Shown: in pieces, positions 12,535 through 24,692 of the stretch
How positions within the stretch are numbered: position 1 is the first letter of the stretch
Layout of the letters: each line of letters begins with the position of its first letter
Translations under genes and position numbers: made by a program
Assembly (NCBI RefSeq): GCF_963924675.1
Contig: NC_089235.1
Location: forward strand, 57,065,520 to 57,129,519
Direction: 5' to 3'
Length of the DNA: 64,000 nucleotides
Source of the DNA: Phocoena phocoena
Taxonomy: Eukaryota; Chordata; Mammalia; Artiodactyla; Phocoenidae
Notes under the pieces: model-generated
Database searches by the model: none
What the model saw: the letters and a program-made list of their open reading frames with translations, nothing else
Told to the model about the DNA's origin: nothing

Positions 12535-12705
12535 TGTCTGGCATTCTACATTCATTACCTTAACTTTCAATATCATTGAGACATGGGTGGGATATCCCAA
12601 GAGAGTAGTGGGGAGATGCTAGGGGTAACGGATAGAATATTGGCCAATTTGGGGCTTGAATCCAGATCTATCTAACTCCAAAGTACCTACTTTTTTCCAT
12701 ACAGT
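12535..12705 (-). mobile_element. MIR SINE remnant
   Basis: It matches the reverse orientation of MIR: TATGTGTCTGGCATTCTACATTC resembles the reversed 3' end, and GGGGCTTGAATCCAGATCTA near 12649-12668 resembles the reversed core. Strongly diverged; ends are approximate. Confidence 0.6.
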
Positions 12706-12829
12706 CAAAGTACATCCACTTCCCTGGCCTAAAGCAATGTTCTCCTTCTGACATCCTAGTTAGTAAAAGATCATTAATTTCTGGAGGAGTGGATGACTTT
12801 ATTCTACTAATAATGAATTTTGGCTTCCA

Positions 12830-12986
12830 TCAGGGCTTGTGGAAACACTGACTGCCAGACTGGACCTCACTTTCAGAGGTTCTGGTTCAGTGAGTGAATG
12901 GTGGGGTTCTTGAATTTTCATGTTTTACAAGTTCCCAAAGGTTGATGCTGTTGCTGTTATGGGGACTATGCTTTTAGGACCACTGG
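12830..12986 (+). mobile_element. MER5A-like non-autonomous hAT transposon
   Basis: The order CATCAGGGCTTGT, then GAGGTTCTGGTTCAGT, then ACAAGTTCCCAAAGGTTGAT, then GGACCACTG follows the MER5A consensus from near its left end to its right terminal repeat. This is a non-autonomous hAT-Charlie element of about 190 bases in full; this copy is nearly complete but old. Confidence 0.75.
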
Positions 12987-13164
12987 TCTAAATTAATGCA
13001 CTCCATTGTGTAGCAGGTGACTCCAAAGAAAAGAACTTAGAATTCTTAAAGGAATTGATAATCCTTTATGGAAATAGAGAACTCAAATCAATAAAATAAT
13101 AGTAATAACAATAAAAACAGCAAGGAAATGATTACTCCCTTTACTGTAATACATAGAGCAAGGA

Positions 13165-13240
13165 TTAGTTTCTCTTGAGCACTTACCAGGTAAAAGGTAC
13201 TAAATGTTTTACATGAAAGATGAAGTCCTCAAGGTATATA
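13165..13240 (-). mobile_element. MIR SINE fragment
   Basis: TGAGCACTTACCAGGTAAAA followed by TACTAAATGTTTTACATGAA and CCTCAAGG resembles the reversed 3' half of MIR. Short and diverged. Confidence 0.45.
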
Positions 13241-13559
13241 CAAAGTAAATAAGTGTAGAGAAAATGGCAGTCACAGCATGAGTGTAATCTTTGCAAAGTG
13301 TGGAGTTTGTCTGCTAAAGGTCCATTTGCACAAAGGAATTGGCTGATGCTCTTTGCAGGAGCCAGAAGCACAGCTTCATCCAAGGCCTCACTATTTGGAT
13401 GAGATGGCTTATTTTGATAGACACTTGACTGCAATATTCTGATTTGTCTTCTGGTCCAACATTAGTTTTGTTTCTTTTTCGTTTTTCTTCACTTCCTAGA
13501 AAAAGGAGTGAAAAAAAACTTAAGTAGTTGTTCTTCCTAAAATATATATTTTTATTTTC
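13241..13559. other. Unique non-coding DNA
   Basis: I see no gene or recognisable repeat. The minus open frame here has no recognisable protein features. Confidence 0.4.
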
Positions 13560-14066
13560 CTCTTACACTTCTGTAACACTCTCCTCTCCTTATTCTCAAA
13601 ACCTTTTCATTTTTCTTGTCTCCCTAAACCTTAAATTAATCATGTTCTCTAGAGTTTTATGTTCAACCCTTTTCTATTTTCTCAATAAACCTCTCACACC
13701 TCTAACAGATCTAAAATATGATTCTTTCATGATCATTCATGTATTTATGCCTTTGAACTTTCTGAATAATGTTCCTGGGATGACCATTTTTCTTTCTATT
13801 CATCCAGCATATTACTCTTCAGCTCAATTCTCACTCCTACAATGCCACTCCAAACTCCTTTAAAAATTTCCTCTGTAATTCCAACTACATTTGCATATAT
13901 CTTGAATATTATCTACATTAATTTATATTATACTTATTTATTTTTGTCTCTGTCTCTTCCAAATAACCCTGAAGAGTGGTTCTCATGCCTTCTTAGTCTT
14001 TGTGTCCTTCCCTTCATGGCCTCTGAGAATATTTGTTCCACTCCAGTAATAAAATGAATAAACGAT
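13560..14066 (+). mobile_element. L2 LINE 3' portion
   Basis: Pyrimidine-rich plus-strand sequence in the order expected for the L2 3' end. It has a CCAAACTCCTTTAAAAATTTCC region, a long T-rich ACTTATTTATTTTTGTCTCT block near 13929-13948, a CCCTTCATGGCC-like block and an AATAAAATGAATAAACGA tail. The left boundary is uncertain. Confidence 0.65.
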
Positions 14067-14779
14067 TGATATCGTTTGCAAATTGCAAATAATATATAAA
14101 CATGTTCTCACTACGACATGAGTAAAGCCCTTAAATAGGAATAACTAGCATATTAAAGGTGGTCACTTATTTTACCACTCATTTGGTGATAGACTGACTG
14201 CTGTCCAGAATACTCCTCTACATGACTCTAAATCTCTCTATACTGTGTTTTCTCTTTTGTTGTCAGATTTGTTCTACGGGTGCAGGAGCCCTGGGAAAAA
14301 CCCTGTTTGTGGTGAGGGGATGTATTTCTAACATTTAATGTCCATTTTTCAAAGGATTACGCTAGTAAGTCAAGTCACAACTGAGATGAAAGGAAATCTA
14401 GATATATAGGGAAACTATTAATGAAAACCCAACAAGTCTAATGTAGGACCAAGTCCATGAGTATGCACCAAGTATATACTCATACATAGATGAAGCAGGA
14501 GGTACAGCAGTGGGTAGCAGAGTTCCAGAAATGGTAGTAGGGATCTAGAACCAGATATTCTAGACCAAAGTTAAGAGTAGAGACTCCAGTAGAGGAACAA
14601 AAACATGGTGATCAAATGAAGCTAGTCTTGTTTTGTGGCTCACAAGTGAATCTCTCCTATCTAATATTAGCACGTGTCCTGGATTTGTGTGCAGAAGTTG
14701 AGTGAGATGAAACTTCTGAATAATGGCCAGAGGAGAGGAACGTCAGACAACCTCAAACATATCTTGGCATCTTTTCTTT
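14067..14779. other. Unique non-coding DNA
   Basis: I see no gene or recognisable repeat in this stretch. Confidence 0.5.
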
Positions 14780-14908
14780 AGTTGTTATGTGTACACCACA
14801 AGAGTTTAAGCTAGAAAGATCTATAACTTTTCATTTTTATGGTTTATTATACAGCATATGGAAGATTCTCAACAAATATTGTATTAAAATAAATAAGTAA
14901 ATGAAAAA
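14780..14908 (+). mobile_element. L2 LINE 3' end fragment
   Basis: AGAGTTTAAGCTAGAAAGAT, then a GGAAGATTCTCAACAAATAT block and AAATAAATAAGTAAATGAA at 14889-14907, correspond to the final 120 or so bases of L2. Diverged. Confidence 0.6.
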
Positions 14909-15688
14909 AATAATAAAAGTACTTGGCTTCTCACACTAATGTATTCACCTCAGTCTTTTCATATACAGGTCCAACAAGCCCCTCAACCCAGCATTTTGTT
15001 TGTTTTTAATTTTGTACTTTCATGCTGAAAGCAGTGCCTTAGGAAACATGCTATTTTCTGTGAATTATAGGCTTGAGATGACTTTGAGAGTTCCTCGGAT
15101 CCATTATTGTGCCTCAGGCAGCACTAGGACTAAATAGACTGAAAGAAAGTATGGAACATTCTTAGTCTTGTGTAAAAACTTAGTTGTTTTACCCGGAAAA
15201 ATAGTGTACTTCACACTTTTCTTTTCTTTTTGATTGGTGTTAAAATCATTTTCAACGTCACCAATCAATTGCTTATGTTCGGTGACCCAAACCGTGTTAC
15301 TATAAAATGAATGCTATTTTTTATCTGACTTTAGACATTGTTTTCTCATGGCTAAATTTCAAGTTTTATAATATTAGATACCTCATCTTGCAGAGACATA
15401 ATTTCATTTCATATCAACATTTAATTTGATCTGCATTTCTCTTGACAACACAATATCAGTGATCCAGTGTGTTAAGTTACTGCAAAATAATTGTTTCTAA
15501 ATGGCACTGATCATTTTAAAAAACTGTTTCTTCTCTATATGTTCTGAAATGACTATATGACATGCTCAGTTGCACAGAAACTAGCTAAAACTGCAAAAAA
15601 CATGTTGGCAATAATTTTAGAAGTAATTAAGAATTACGTGAAGATTGAGAATTGATTATTTCAAGAAATATAGTGTATTATGGAGGTA
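14909..15688. other. Unique AT-rich non-coding DNA
   Basis: I see no gene or recognisable repeat in this stretch. Confidence 0.5.
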
Positions 15689-15689
15689 C

Positions 15690-15753
<64 letters not shown>
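15689..15753. repeat. Compound microsatellite (TA)n(GA)n
   Basis: About 26 bases of pure TA repeat (15689-15714) pass directly into about 39 bases of pure GA repeat (15715-15753). Long uninterrupted arrays like this are usually length-polymorphic. Confidence 0.97.
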
Positions 15754-15755
<2 letters not shown>

Positions 15756-15879
15756 TGTATAAATTTTATATCCATAGAACTTATTTGTGACATGTATTAA
15801 TTATGTACACATTCAAAATATTAGTTGCAACTATCATCAACTAAAATGTTTAAGCATTTTGGAAGAATATAATTTTTTT

Positions 15880-16165
15880 TCTTTTTAGTTTCTAAATTTT
15901 TACTCAGTTCCAAATACTGTGCTTGACCCCAGGGATACAAGTTCAAGTAAGACCAAATTCCTGATCTCAATGATCATAATGTATGAAAATATACACATAG
16001 GTAATTTTCGTATAATATTATAAATAAATCACAACTTTATTTGTATAAATTCCTAAGCCAGCACAGGAGTTCTTAAATTATCCTGGGTTAGGGTAGGTAG
16101 GTAGAGATAGATCAAGTAGATTTCAAGGAAAATGGTAATCCAGAGTGGAATGTTGAATGAGTATT
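15880..16165 (-). mobile_element. L2 LINE fragment
   Basis: CAAATACTGTGCTTGACCCC and GGGATACAAGTTCAAGTAAG, followed by a CCTGATCTCAATGATCATAA block, resemble the reversed L2 3' end. Diverged. Confidence 0.55.
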
Positions 16166-16194
16166 AGGAGGTAACCAAAAATGACGAAACCCTT

Positions 16195-16610
16195 CTATCC
16201 ACTTTTCCATGTGTGCATGTTTACTGCCACTATCCTAGCCCACATCCTCATGTATCTGTATTATTTAAAAAGGTTTTTGGTCTCTTGCCACCCTACACCT
16301 CATTAATTCTATGGCTGCCAAAAAATAAATGATATTGTTAAAATATAAATAAGACAATGTTTCTACCCTATGTTTTCCAATAACTTCCTGGAACTTAAAA
16401 TAGAATCTGAATGCTTTATGGACTACTTAATGGCCTAAAATATTCTAAAAAATTATGGTCTCTGCCTACTACTCATTTCTCCCTATACTTAAGCAATTTG
16501 AATTTTTTTTCTCCTTCTCAAAGTTAAAACGTGTTTCCTACTTTGAGACTTTAGACTTATTTCTTCCTCTGTGTTAATTTATGATTTCCTCAAGTCTGAC
16601 TTTTGGAGGT
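16195..16610 (+). mobile_element. L2 LINE 3' region fragment
   Basis: The plus strand follows the L2 ORF2 end and 3' region: CTGCCAAAAAATAAATGA, then AACTTAAAATAGAATCTGAA, CTACTTAATGGCCTAAAATA and GGTCTCTGCCTACTACTCAT. Diverged with approximate ends. Confidence 0.6.
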
Positions 16611-16628
16611 TTTAAAATATGGCTCCAC

Positions 16629-16648
16629 TTTTTTTTTTTTTTTTTTTT
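16629..16648. repeat. Poly-T tract
   Basis: Twenty uninterrupted T residues, without a SINE or L1 tail signature on either side that I can identify. Confidence 0.9.
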
Positions 16649-16649
16649 G

Positions 16650-16840
16650 GCATTCCTTCTATAAATAAGTCTATGTCTTGACCTCCCAAATCAAAGGGCT
16701 TGTTTGCCCAACAGAGTGTGCCAGAAGTGAAGCTATGTAACATTCAAGTTTGGGTCCTGAGTTGTCATGTAAGAAGTCCAACTATTTTGAGACTGCCTTG
16801 CTGTGAGGAAGCCATTTAAAATTGGGTGCCATCACCAAAT
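16650..16840 (+). repeat. Unclassified old interspersed repeat, possibly LTR-derived
   Basis: CCAACAGAGTGTGCCAGAAG, TGAAGCTATGTAACATTCAA and GTAAGAAGTCCAACTATTTT, with GCTGTGAGGAAGCC, are motifs I associate with an ancient mammalian repeat, probably LTR-type. I cannot name the family securely. Confidence 0.35.
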
Positions 16841-16854
16841 TTTATTAAACATAA

Positions 16855-17240
16855 TATTCATAACCATACTATTTGTAGCTCAAATCTGGAGATAACCCAA
16901 ATGTTTATCTATAGTTGAAATAAATGTTGATAAATTACACAGTGGCAGATTATACAGTACTTAGAATGGAGGATCTATATTCACATGCAAAGTCATTAAT
17001 GATTCTCCAAATAAAATTTTGAACAAAAAAAATCAGGTGCGAAAGAATACTTTTCGTGTGAATTCTTTTATGTAAAGTAAAAAAACAGGTGAAACACCCC
17101 TTGTACTCTTTTTAAAAATGACAAGAGGGCAGCTTCTGGGTTGCTGGTAATATTGTGATCTGAGTACTGGCTGCAATTTGTACACTGTATGCATAAAATG
17201 CAAGTCTAAGTATTGGCCTACAGTTATTTCCCACTTTTAT
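16855..17240 (+). mobile_element. Ancient L1M fragment, end of ORF2
   Basis: The plus strand follows the end of L1 ORF2: ACCCAAATGTTTATCTATAG at about 16896-16915, AATTACACAGTGGCAGATTA, a GAACAAAAAAAATCAGG block and GAATTCTTTTATGTAAAGTA. The later part resembles an L1ME-type end. No open frame remains. Confidence 0.6.
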
Positions 17241-18234
17241 AATACGTTTTTGTTTTTCTTTATAATTTAAATTCTTGAGAATTATCTGGTATTATCAATA
17301 TAATTATTCAGTTATAACTCTGTTGTCACCCTTCCAGAATGCATTGAGAACAGAACCTAGTCCTGTTTACTCTTTTATGTCTTTTGTCAGATGAAGTGAA
17401 TTAGTGTCAACCTGTAGAATATTAATATTATATAATTATTTGTAAATTACATTATAAGATTTTGTTATATTATTTGATATTAATTTAGAAACATTTACAG
17501 GAAAGAGCTTTTTGGAGTGAATCATAATAGATTCTGGAATTGAATTCAAGAGTACTTACCTTTTAAAATCAGAAAAACATATAAGCTGGAAACTACTGTG
17601 TCCTATCATAATTAAACAAAGCTAAAGCACCCCTTTACACTGACATTGCAGGTTTTAAGAGAAATATAACAAACTAGGGTATCTTCAGAGAAAAATAACT
17701 AGAGGATTAAAAAAATTCCTGAACTTATACTGTGCAAAAAGATTGAAGGTCGCCTGCTCTCACTTGAAAATCTGTCTCTTATTTTGTGCTTCTATGAATC
17801 CTACTTCTTTGAAAAACATAGCAGTTTTCTGTTTCTTCTTGTAAACAGAAAACCCATAGTGAGTTATTAATTCGATCATTCATTAAAGATAAAATCTCCA
17901 GACACTCAGCACGTGAAGTTTGATCTCTGTCTCCTCATCTCAGTGAGAGAGAGAATGCTGGACTCTGCTTGGTTTCCCTCTCTTTCCTCTATATTCTCAA
18001 GACTACCACTGGGCTATAAGATGGAGCAAAATTGGACTCACTCTGTTTATTTCCCAACTCTCAGAGACCAAAATCCTGTGGTGCCTTTCCAATATGTGAA
18101 AACAGTTTTCTAGTTGTTTATAGTGGGAGGACAAGTTTAGTACCCATTATTATATCACAGTTGGATGCAGAATCATGGCCAAAGTATTCAATTAAAGGCG
18201 TATTTTTGCATTTACTTAATATCTGCTTCCATCC
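17241..18234. other. Unique non-coding DNA
   Basis: I see no gene. About 17910-18190 has a texture that could be an old interspersed repeat (ATAGTGGGAGGACAAGTTTA near 18121), but I could not assign it. Confidence 0.4.
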
Positions 18235-18370
18235 TTAGATTGCCGTCTCCAGGAGACTAGATTCCTACCCATCTTTAAAAATCAAAACAAACAAATGAAT
18301 AAAAATACTTCTTAGTCTGTGTCTAGTACACTGCCTACTGTGTAATTGGTGAAAAGTAAATATATGCTGA
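18235..18370 (+). mobile_element. Possible L2 LINE 3' end
   Basis: GTCTCCAGGAGACTAGATTC, GTGTCTAGTACACTGCCTAC and AAAAGTAAATATATGCTGAA follow the order of the L2 3' end. Weak match. Confidence 0.4.
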
Positions 18371-20459
18371 AATAACGAGTTAGTTGCTAAAATATATATG
18401 TAAACCCAAAGAAAGACTCCTTTTACACCATTATTCCTTTGGTTATCACAGGCACAAATACTTTGAAGAGGATAAGTAATATATCTAGATATTTTATGTA
18501 ATTATTAGTTACCAAGATTCACCTTCCTACAAAGCAAAAGAAATGACTATATATCCTTCCACATTAAAAATTTTATTTAGTTCCACAATAGCCCTATGTA
18601 GAATTACTATACCCCAAGAAAAGCAAGAGCCAGAGAATTTAAATTTGAATAATTAATGGGTCAAAACTTTAACATGAACTTATTTCTTTTTGCTTCAGTA
18701 TGCTACCAAACTTATCTCTTACTGCAGTAACATGATTTGGTGTATCAACTATACCATTCACTGTTTTTATATTGAAGTTAATTTTTATACATCAGTTATT
18801 TCTTAGGAGTAGTATAGAGTATGAATGTGAACATATTGGATAAATTTATAATTATTTTTGCAACCATATTGTAATGCTTTCAATGGCAAGAATCATTCCT
18901 TAATAGCCATATACCTATATAAAATGTGTGTATGATATGTAAGCAGTTCATAAGTATTTTGTTTAACTGATCATGTAACATTATATTAGAACTGTTATAC
19001 TATTCTTCATTGATGCTATATATCTTTTGCAGTAAACTATGTATCCTTGGCTCTCACATTTACCCACAACTGATGAAATTCCATTCACCTCACCCCTCAG
19101 AAAAAGAAATTGAGGTGTCTGATGTGCTTAAACTAGGGAGACTGGGGGTATACCATGCAGGCATACTATATCTACTTTTCCAGCTTTAATGTAGCATCTG
19201 CCCTTTTTCCATACTGATCTAGACTTCTTTCATGGTGTATCTACCAAGAGCTCTTTTACTAGCAGGAGCCCTTTTACCCTGATGACCACTGTCACTGCAC
19301 ACCATAGCATGCTAATGTTTCAGATAAGAGATCCTGTCTCCTAATGCCCAAATGCTACTTGTTTTGCCTTTCTTCTTTAACACTGATTATTACTGATGCA
19401 AAATTCATGCTGAACTAAGATATGTGTGATAATTCCTCTACCCATATGGTGGTTTTCTCCTAAATGTCCAGGCTCTTGTTCATTTAGACACTGGCTTTCT
19501 TACTATTGAATCAGACAAGTGGGAATTACAAAAGTAAACAGTTTAGATTTAAACTGGGAATCTAAGTGCCTTTCATATAAACAGAGTGATAGCTGCCAAT
19601 ATGTCATTCACCATCATGCCTTTGTCTAGATTCATTTTCTTGTACTCGTTTTTATAACAGACATAGTCAAAATAAAGCAGTGAGACAAAGGTAATTAAAA
19701 AGTGACAAAGATAGATGAGTAGCGTTCAGTGTGGTTTTCTTCTCTTATTTAAATATTTCTTTTTCTACAAAGCAAAATTGGAAATATCATCCATCAGATT
19801 ATCTCAAACTTGTCATCTGACTTAATTAGTTAGTTAATGTGGACTTCTAAATGGGCATACTTCTATTTTTACAGGAAGGGTTTATATAAAAGAAGCTCTC
19901 TATTTAAATTAACTAAAGTTTTTCATCAATCTCTGCCCAAATGTGCACAAGAGAACACTAAAACAAATAACCTTTATGTGATAGTTCCATGAATTCTGGA
20001 GAGAATCAATAAATATTCATTGCAGTATTAATTGAGTCATTTGAGGTGAACACACATAGGGCACTTTCCTGGGTGTCACTTGCTTAAACTATTCATTTAT
20101 TGTCAACCCAGCATTTAAAAAAAAAAAGGTTGACAAGTCAGCTGCAAAACAGAAGCACAGTACATGACAAATACTTGAGCACTCTTCTAGGCAAAATTAA
20201 ATAGGTTCTTGTGGATACCTGGGCATATGTGAACTGACTGCAAGAAGTCTGTGAACTCTCTAAAAATGCATGTAAATTTTTAGTTATAAGCAAGTGCTTA
20301 CATGCATATTTCTTAAAAGAGCTTCCATTGCTTTTAACGCATTCTCAAAAAGGGTCATGAATCATTATTCTACTTTGATTCTGGTATAATCCCATCTAGA
20401 AGTGTTTCAACAACTCATATGTGCTCCCTATCTATATATAAGAATAAATAAAACATAGG
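18371..20459. other. Unique AT-rich non-coding DNA
   Basis: About 2 kb in which I recognise no gene, RNA or repeat. The open frames are short and uninformative. Confidence 0.5.
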
Positions 20460-20603
20460 ATATGTTTATTACTTTAATTGTAGTGATGATTTTGTGGGTA
20501 TATGTATATATCCAAACTCAGCAAATTGTACACATTAAATATGTGCTGTATTTTGTGTATATATATATATCAATACAGCTGATAAAAGAATCAAAAAAAA
20601 TAG
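20460..20603 (+). mobile_element. Old L1 (L1MB-like) 3' end
   Basis: TTAATTGTAGTGATGATTTT at about 20475-20494, CAAACTCAGCAAATTGTACA, TTAAATATGTGCTGTATTTT and a CAATACAGCTGATAAAAGAA end followed by AAAAAAAA match the terminal part of an old L1 3'UTR. A TA microsatellite of about 12 bases grew inside it. Confidence 0.75.
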
Positions 20604-21179
20604 GATGCTTGCATTCTTTTAGAAATAGGAGAATGGAGAAAGTCCTAGTCCCATGCAATTTTTTGTTTCTCACATTTGTGTTTCTTGTCATTGGGAAGAC
20701 CTCAAATAGAGATTGCTGATTTAGTGCATATACCATGACTATATATTTTTTAATATACAGAACCCCAGCAATTCCCTGGAGAGTAAAAGAAGAAATAAAA
20801 AGAATATCAAGGCCACTTTTGAAGTAAATAGATATAGATAAATAAAATCATTAGAGACGTTATGGATAGGCTTAAGTAGTGCTATAAAGCAAACAGATAA
20901 AATTGTTTTTGACAAAATGATATTTACTGGAAACAGAAGAAGAGCTCATGAAAAGAATATCTCATTTAACAATAACTGGTAATAACGAGTTGAAGAAATG
21001 GAACTGAAAACTATATAAACATGTAATAATCTGAATAAATTCCTGAGTTACTAATATGAGGAAGGAATTCAATAGCACTGCTAAACAGAAGCCTTCTTTG
21101 AGAATACTGCAATGTTAGAACTTTGAAGGAGTGTTCTACCTTGATTTAGAAAGAGGGATTTTTATAGGACAGGAAAATT
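20604..21179. other. Unique AT-rich non-coding DNA
   Basis: I see no gene. In a minus-strand provirus the 3' LTR would be expected around here, but I find no LTR-like end. Confidence 0.4.
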
Positions 21180-23620
21180 TCAGCTGGTATCAGGAAGAGT
21201 TGCTAAAAAATGGTTTGGGGAAGAGGTTAAATTTTTCTTGTGATTTAGCAGCCATTGTTTGTGCAATTTGATTTTATTGACAGCTTTGAGGAAGAGTTTA
21301 AGGTCATGTGCAAGAGGGTGGGGAGAAGCAGCTGCAGAGGCCAAGGGAATGTGAAGGCCTCTGTGGATACCTCTCTTGGTTAACAGGGAGATGAGTCCCA
21401 TCAGTTTACTGTACTTTGGTTTGTTTAGAATTCCAGATCTAGTGCTGATGGCAGTCTAGGAATCACTGGAGATGACTGCTGTTGTGGCTTCCTGTGACTT
21501 TTGTCTTTGCATTTCAGTCATGTATCGTGAGGGGCTAGAAACATTTAAAAATTTAGAGAAAACCTAGCAACAGACAGTAGAGAAAACAAGTATTAACTGA
21601 AGAATTGCTAGCAAGTCTTGAACAATACCTCTTAGCCAAAATCCTGCTATTGTTGGTATTAGGTAGGTTCTTGTCACCACCTTGATCAGTAGAGAAGGGC
21701 ACTTTGATATTTATGGATTTGCAAAACTTTGTTTACCTTCTTGAATTACACACAGAATTAAGATTAGTGGAAAAAATATTTTAAAATCACACTTCTGCAT
21801 TGAAAATTTTTAAGGCAAATCAGTAAGAAACTGATATTCTCAGAAAGCAAGCAAAAAATGATAAAAAGAATGCAGAATCAGTGACAGAATCATGTGTGGG
21901 TCTTATTCCAAAGTCTTGGGCAGAGTTATGCTATCAACAAGTCTGCTGCTTGATCTGAGGTTTTGGGAAAGCTTCTTCTTTCATGATGGTGACTTCTGGA
22001 AAAACTTGAGACAGTCTCAGTTTTAGATCTCCTATTGACATAGAAGTCCAGGATATCTTTTTGACTGGAAAATATGAATACAAAGGTTGATTTTCAGTTT
22101 CACTGGATTGTTTGTGGCTAGCAGTACATGATAATATATCTCCTAGTGAGGTTACTGAAACTCCTGCTATTCAGAGTTGATGTGGAGATCTTAAGATTTA
22201 GGTTGGCAGAAGTCTCCATTAACTTGGAGGTTACTACAATTGTGCAAAAATAGGAGGGTAGACTTCACTCCAGATTCAATAAACAGTGGTGTCTCATTTT
22301 TATTTTCCTGTTGAGATAGAACCCCAAATCTTATCATGATCTTTTTATGTACAAATAGAAAGAAAGATTCATGGCAATGGGTAAATACAGAATAAGGAAG
22401 TTTTCAAAGGGAGTCTTTCATATTACAGATAGAGCTCTTATTAAGTCTGTCCAGGGCAAGGACTTAGGTGTTACTGTTTTTGTCAGATCAAATATAGGCC
22501 TAGCCTGCTCAGGAAAGTTAAGAATCCAATGTCAACAGTGTCCTATGAGACTAAGCAGTCTTCTAAGGTGTCTTTTGGTAATTAGCCAGGAAAAGTGAAG
22601 AATAACTTCCAATGTTTGAGCACAAAGAAGCACTCCAATATGTGTGGCAGAGGGTGGCAGTACAGTGGGCTTTAGTCCTTTAATTGTCTTGTTTTTAAAT
22701 GAGTAATGGGCCAGTTTCAATAATGAATAGCCAGATTGGTTGAGATCTTTAAGGGTTTACTGTCCCTTATATGTCCCATATCTGTTTTCTTTAGCTCCAG
22801 TGTTAATGTGGCAAGATTTAACGTGTAAGATATTGGTAGGGGAGGCATCAGATAGTAAAAATCAGACTGTGACATTATTCAATTATAGTCTGGGGATTCT
22901 TTTCCTGGACATTCCAGAAAGAGGCCTTCTGGGCTGTATTTAATAGTAGTACATGTATGCAAAATAGGTCTACTCTTTAAAGATTTAGCAGATAGTGATA
23001 GTTGATAAACTAGTGAGAAAGCCCAGAGAGACAGGAAGTAGCTGAGACAAATACAGTCTGAGAGTCATTTGACATACCTACCTATAATACCTGTTTGTTA
23101 CTCCAAGGACAAATAATGGAAAAGTAATAAGGTTTATGGTGGAGAGGGTGGACACAGTATCAAGTAGAAACAGAACATGTTGTGTTTGCAATTGTACAGA
23201 AATGTTTGCCTTTTTTATGAAGGAAAATTGTGGGCTGACCAGAGCAGCTAATTCCTCAGAGGGGCGTCATCCTGTCAGACAAGTCTGTTCTTTGTGTACT
23301 TAGATTCTGTCTTTCAAGTGCAGGCAGGATAATTGCTCTTTCAGTGAGTATGTTCTTTACAATAACTACAGGTATACATGTCTATAATGATTTAGACATG
23401 TACATGAGTTTATTTAGATGCTGAATCAGAAGAGCTACTCATTAGAGCTTAATATTTCTTTCTAAATCAAAGTATTTTCAAAGTGCTCAGCAATCTCTTG
23501 TCATTTCTGGATTAAGACCATCGACAAAGAAGGTAGATAGGCCAGTTGTAATATGTTCTCCCTCAATCAGAGTAGAATATTCTCTGAAGGTAGGAATGAG
23601 ATGGGCTCTAAAATCTTGAA
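21180..23620 (-). mobile_element. Decayed class I-like endogenous retrovirus interior
   Basis: This is an ancient provirus interior in minus orientation, riddled with stops and shifts. Read on the minus strand it gives, in order, three blocks. The first is a gag-like FVDGLNPEM block (about 23530-23500). The second is a protease-like block with LLDT at 23167-23156. The third is a reverse transcriptase end block (about 22640-22530) with ITKRHLRRLLSLIG. The order gag, pro, pol fits a retrovirus, and the wording resembles gammaretroviral pol. The protease triad Asp-Thr-Gly reads Asp-Thr-Val here. The protease-to-RT-end distance is about 600 bases, roughly half that of an intact gammaretrovirus, so much of the polymerase core is deleted. 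Family not determined. Confidence 0.6.
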
Positions 23621-24094
23621 GCTACTTTTTCCCTGTTTACAGCATTGGATATTGATCAATTAATACTGACAGTAAAGATCTCAGTGTTAGATACTAAGAG
23701 GTCTTCTCCTACTTTTATACTTGTCTTATAGCCCACCCATGGTCAAATTTTAATATATATATTTAGTGTCATTTTGGTTATCAATTCATCTTGCCTTCTC
23801 TAACCAGCTTTTTTTTTTTTCCGTATCTCTTGTGCCTGTAAGATGATGGATTCATTTTAAGGCTTTCTCTAAACTGCTAGGACAATCCTGTATTCTTTTG
23901 TGAACTTCTATCCTTCCACGTGAGCGTTTGAGAAGTTCTTAACTAAATTACAGAAATCTAATTTAACCAAGATTTAATGTTGTAAGACAAGGAAGGTAGG
24001 TTATCATCTCTGACTACATTATAGGACATTGGGAGGGGACTACTGAGAGGGTACAGTGGAGGAAGGGGGAAAAACCAGGTGAAAATGCTGAAGA
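23621..24094 (-). other. Possible upstream gag or leader of the decayed provirus
   Basis: This lies on the expected gag side of the provirus remnant, but the frames are too broken for me to identify a domain. It contains a short poly-T run near 23810-23820. The assignment is by position only. Confidence 0.3.
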
Positions 24095-24692
24095 AGTTGG
24101 AGTTACAAAGCAATGTATGTAAGAGGCAGAATTCTAGATGGCTCACATGAACTCCTGTTGTTACTTCTGTATTTATATTATGTTACATGGCAAAAGAAAT
24201 TTTGAAGATGTAATCACTTGACTTTAGAATAGGGAGTGTATTAAGGTTGGCTTAATCTAATTACATGAGCCCTTGAAAAATAATTTTCTTTGGCTAGTGA
24301 CAGAAGAGGAAATCAGAGACATTTGAAGCATGAGAGATATGGATGTGCTATTGCTGAGTTGGAGATGGAAGTCACCTTGAGAAAGGAAAGTAGGTGGCCA
24401 TTAGAAGCTGAGAACAGCCCCCAGCTGATAGCCAGCAAGGAAATGGGGACTCACTCTTCCAATTGTAAGGAACTGAATTCTGCCATAGCCTCAATAAATT
24501 TGGGAATGGATCCTTCTCCAGAACTTCCAAATAAAAGTGCAGCCTGGCAGACAACCTGACTTTGGCCTTGTGCGACTATAACAAGTGGAGCCCACCTGGG
24601 TCTTACAGATCAGTGAAATAATAAGTGAACATTGTTTTAAATGGATGCACTTGTGGTAATTTGTTATGCAGTGATAGAAAATTAATATGAAT
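24095..24692 (+). mobile_element. MLT1-type (ERVL-MaLR) LTR
   Basis: A long plus-strand LTR remnant. In order it shows ATGTTACATGGCAAAAGAAA, a CTAATTACATGAGCCCTTGA block (about 24256-24275), AACAGCCCCCAGCTGATAGC (about 24413-24432), GCAAGGAAATGGGGACTCAC and GGAACTGAATTCTGCCATAG. It ends with TTGTGGTAATTTGTTATGCA and ATAGAAAATTAATATGA. This order is that of mammalian MaLR LTRs. The left end is uncertain. The 89-residue open frame inside it is not a gene. Confidence 0.75.
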
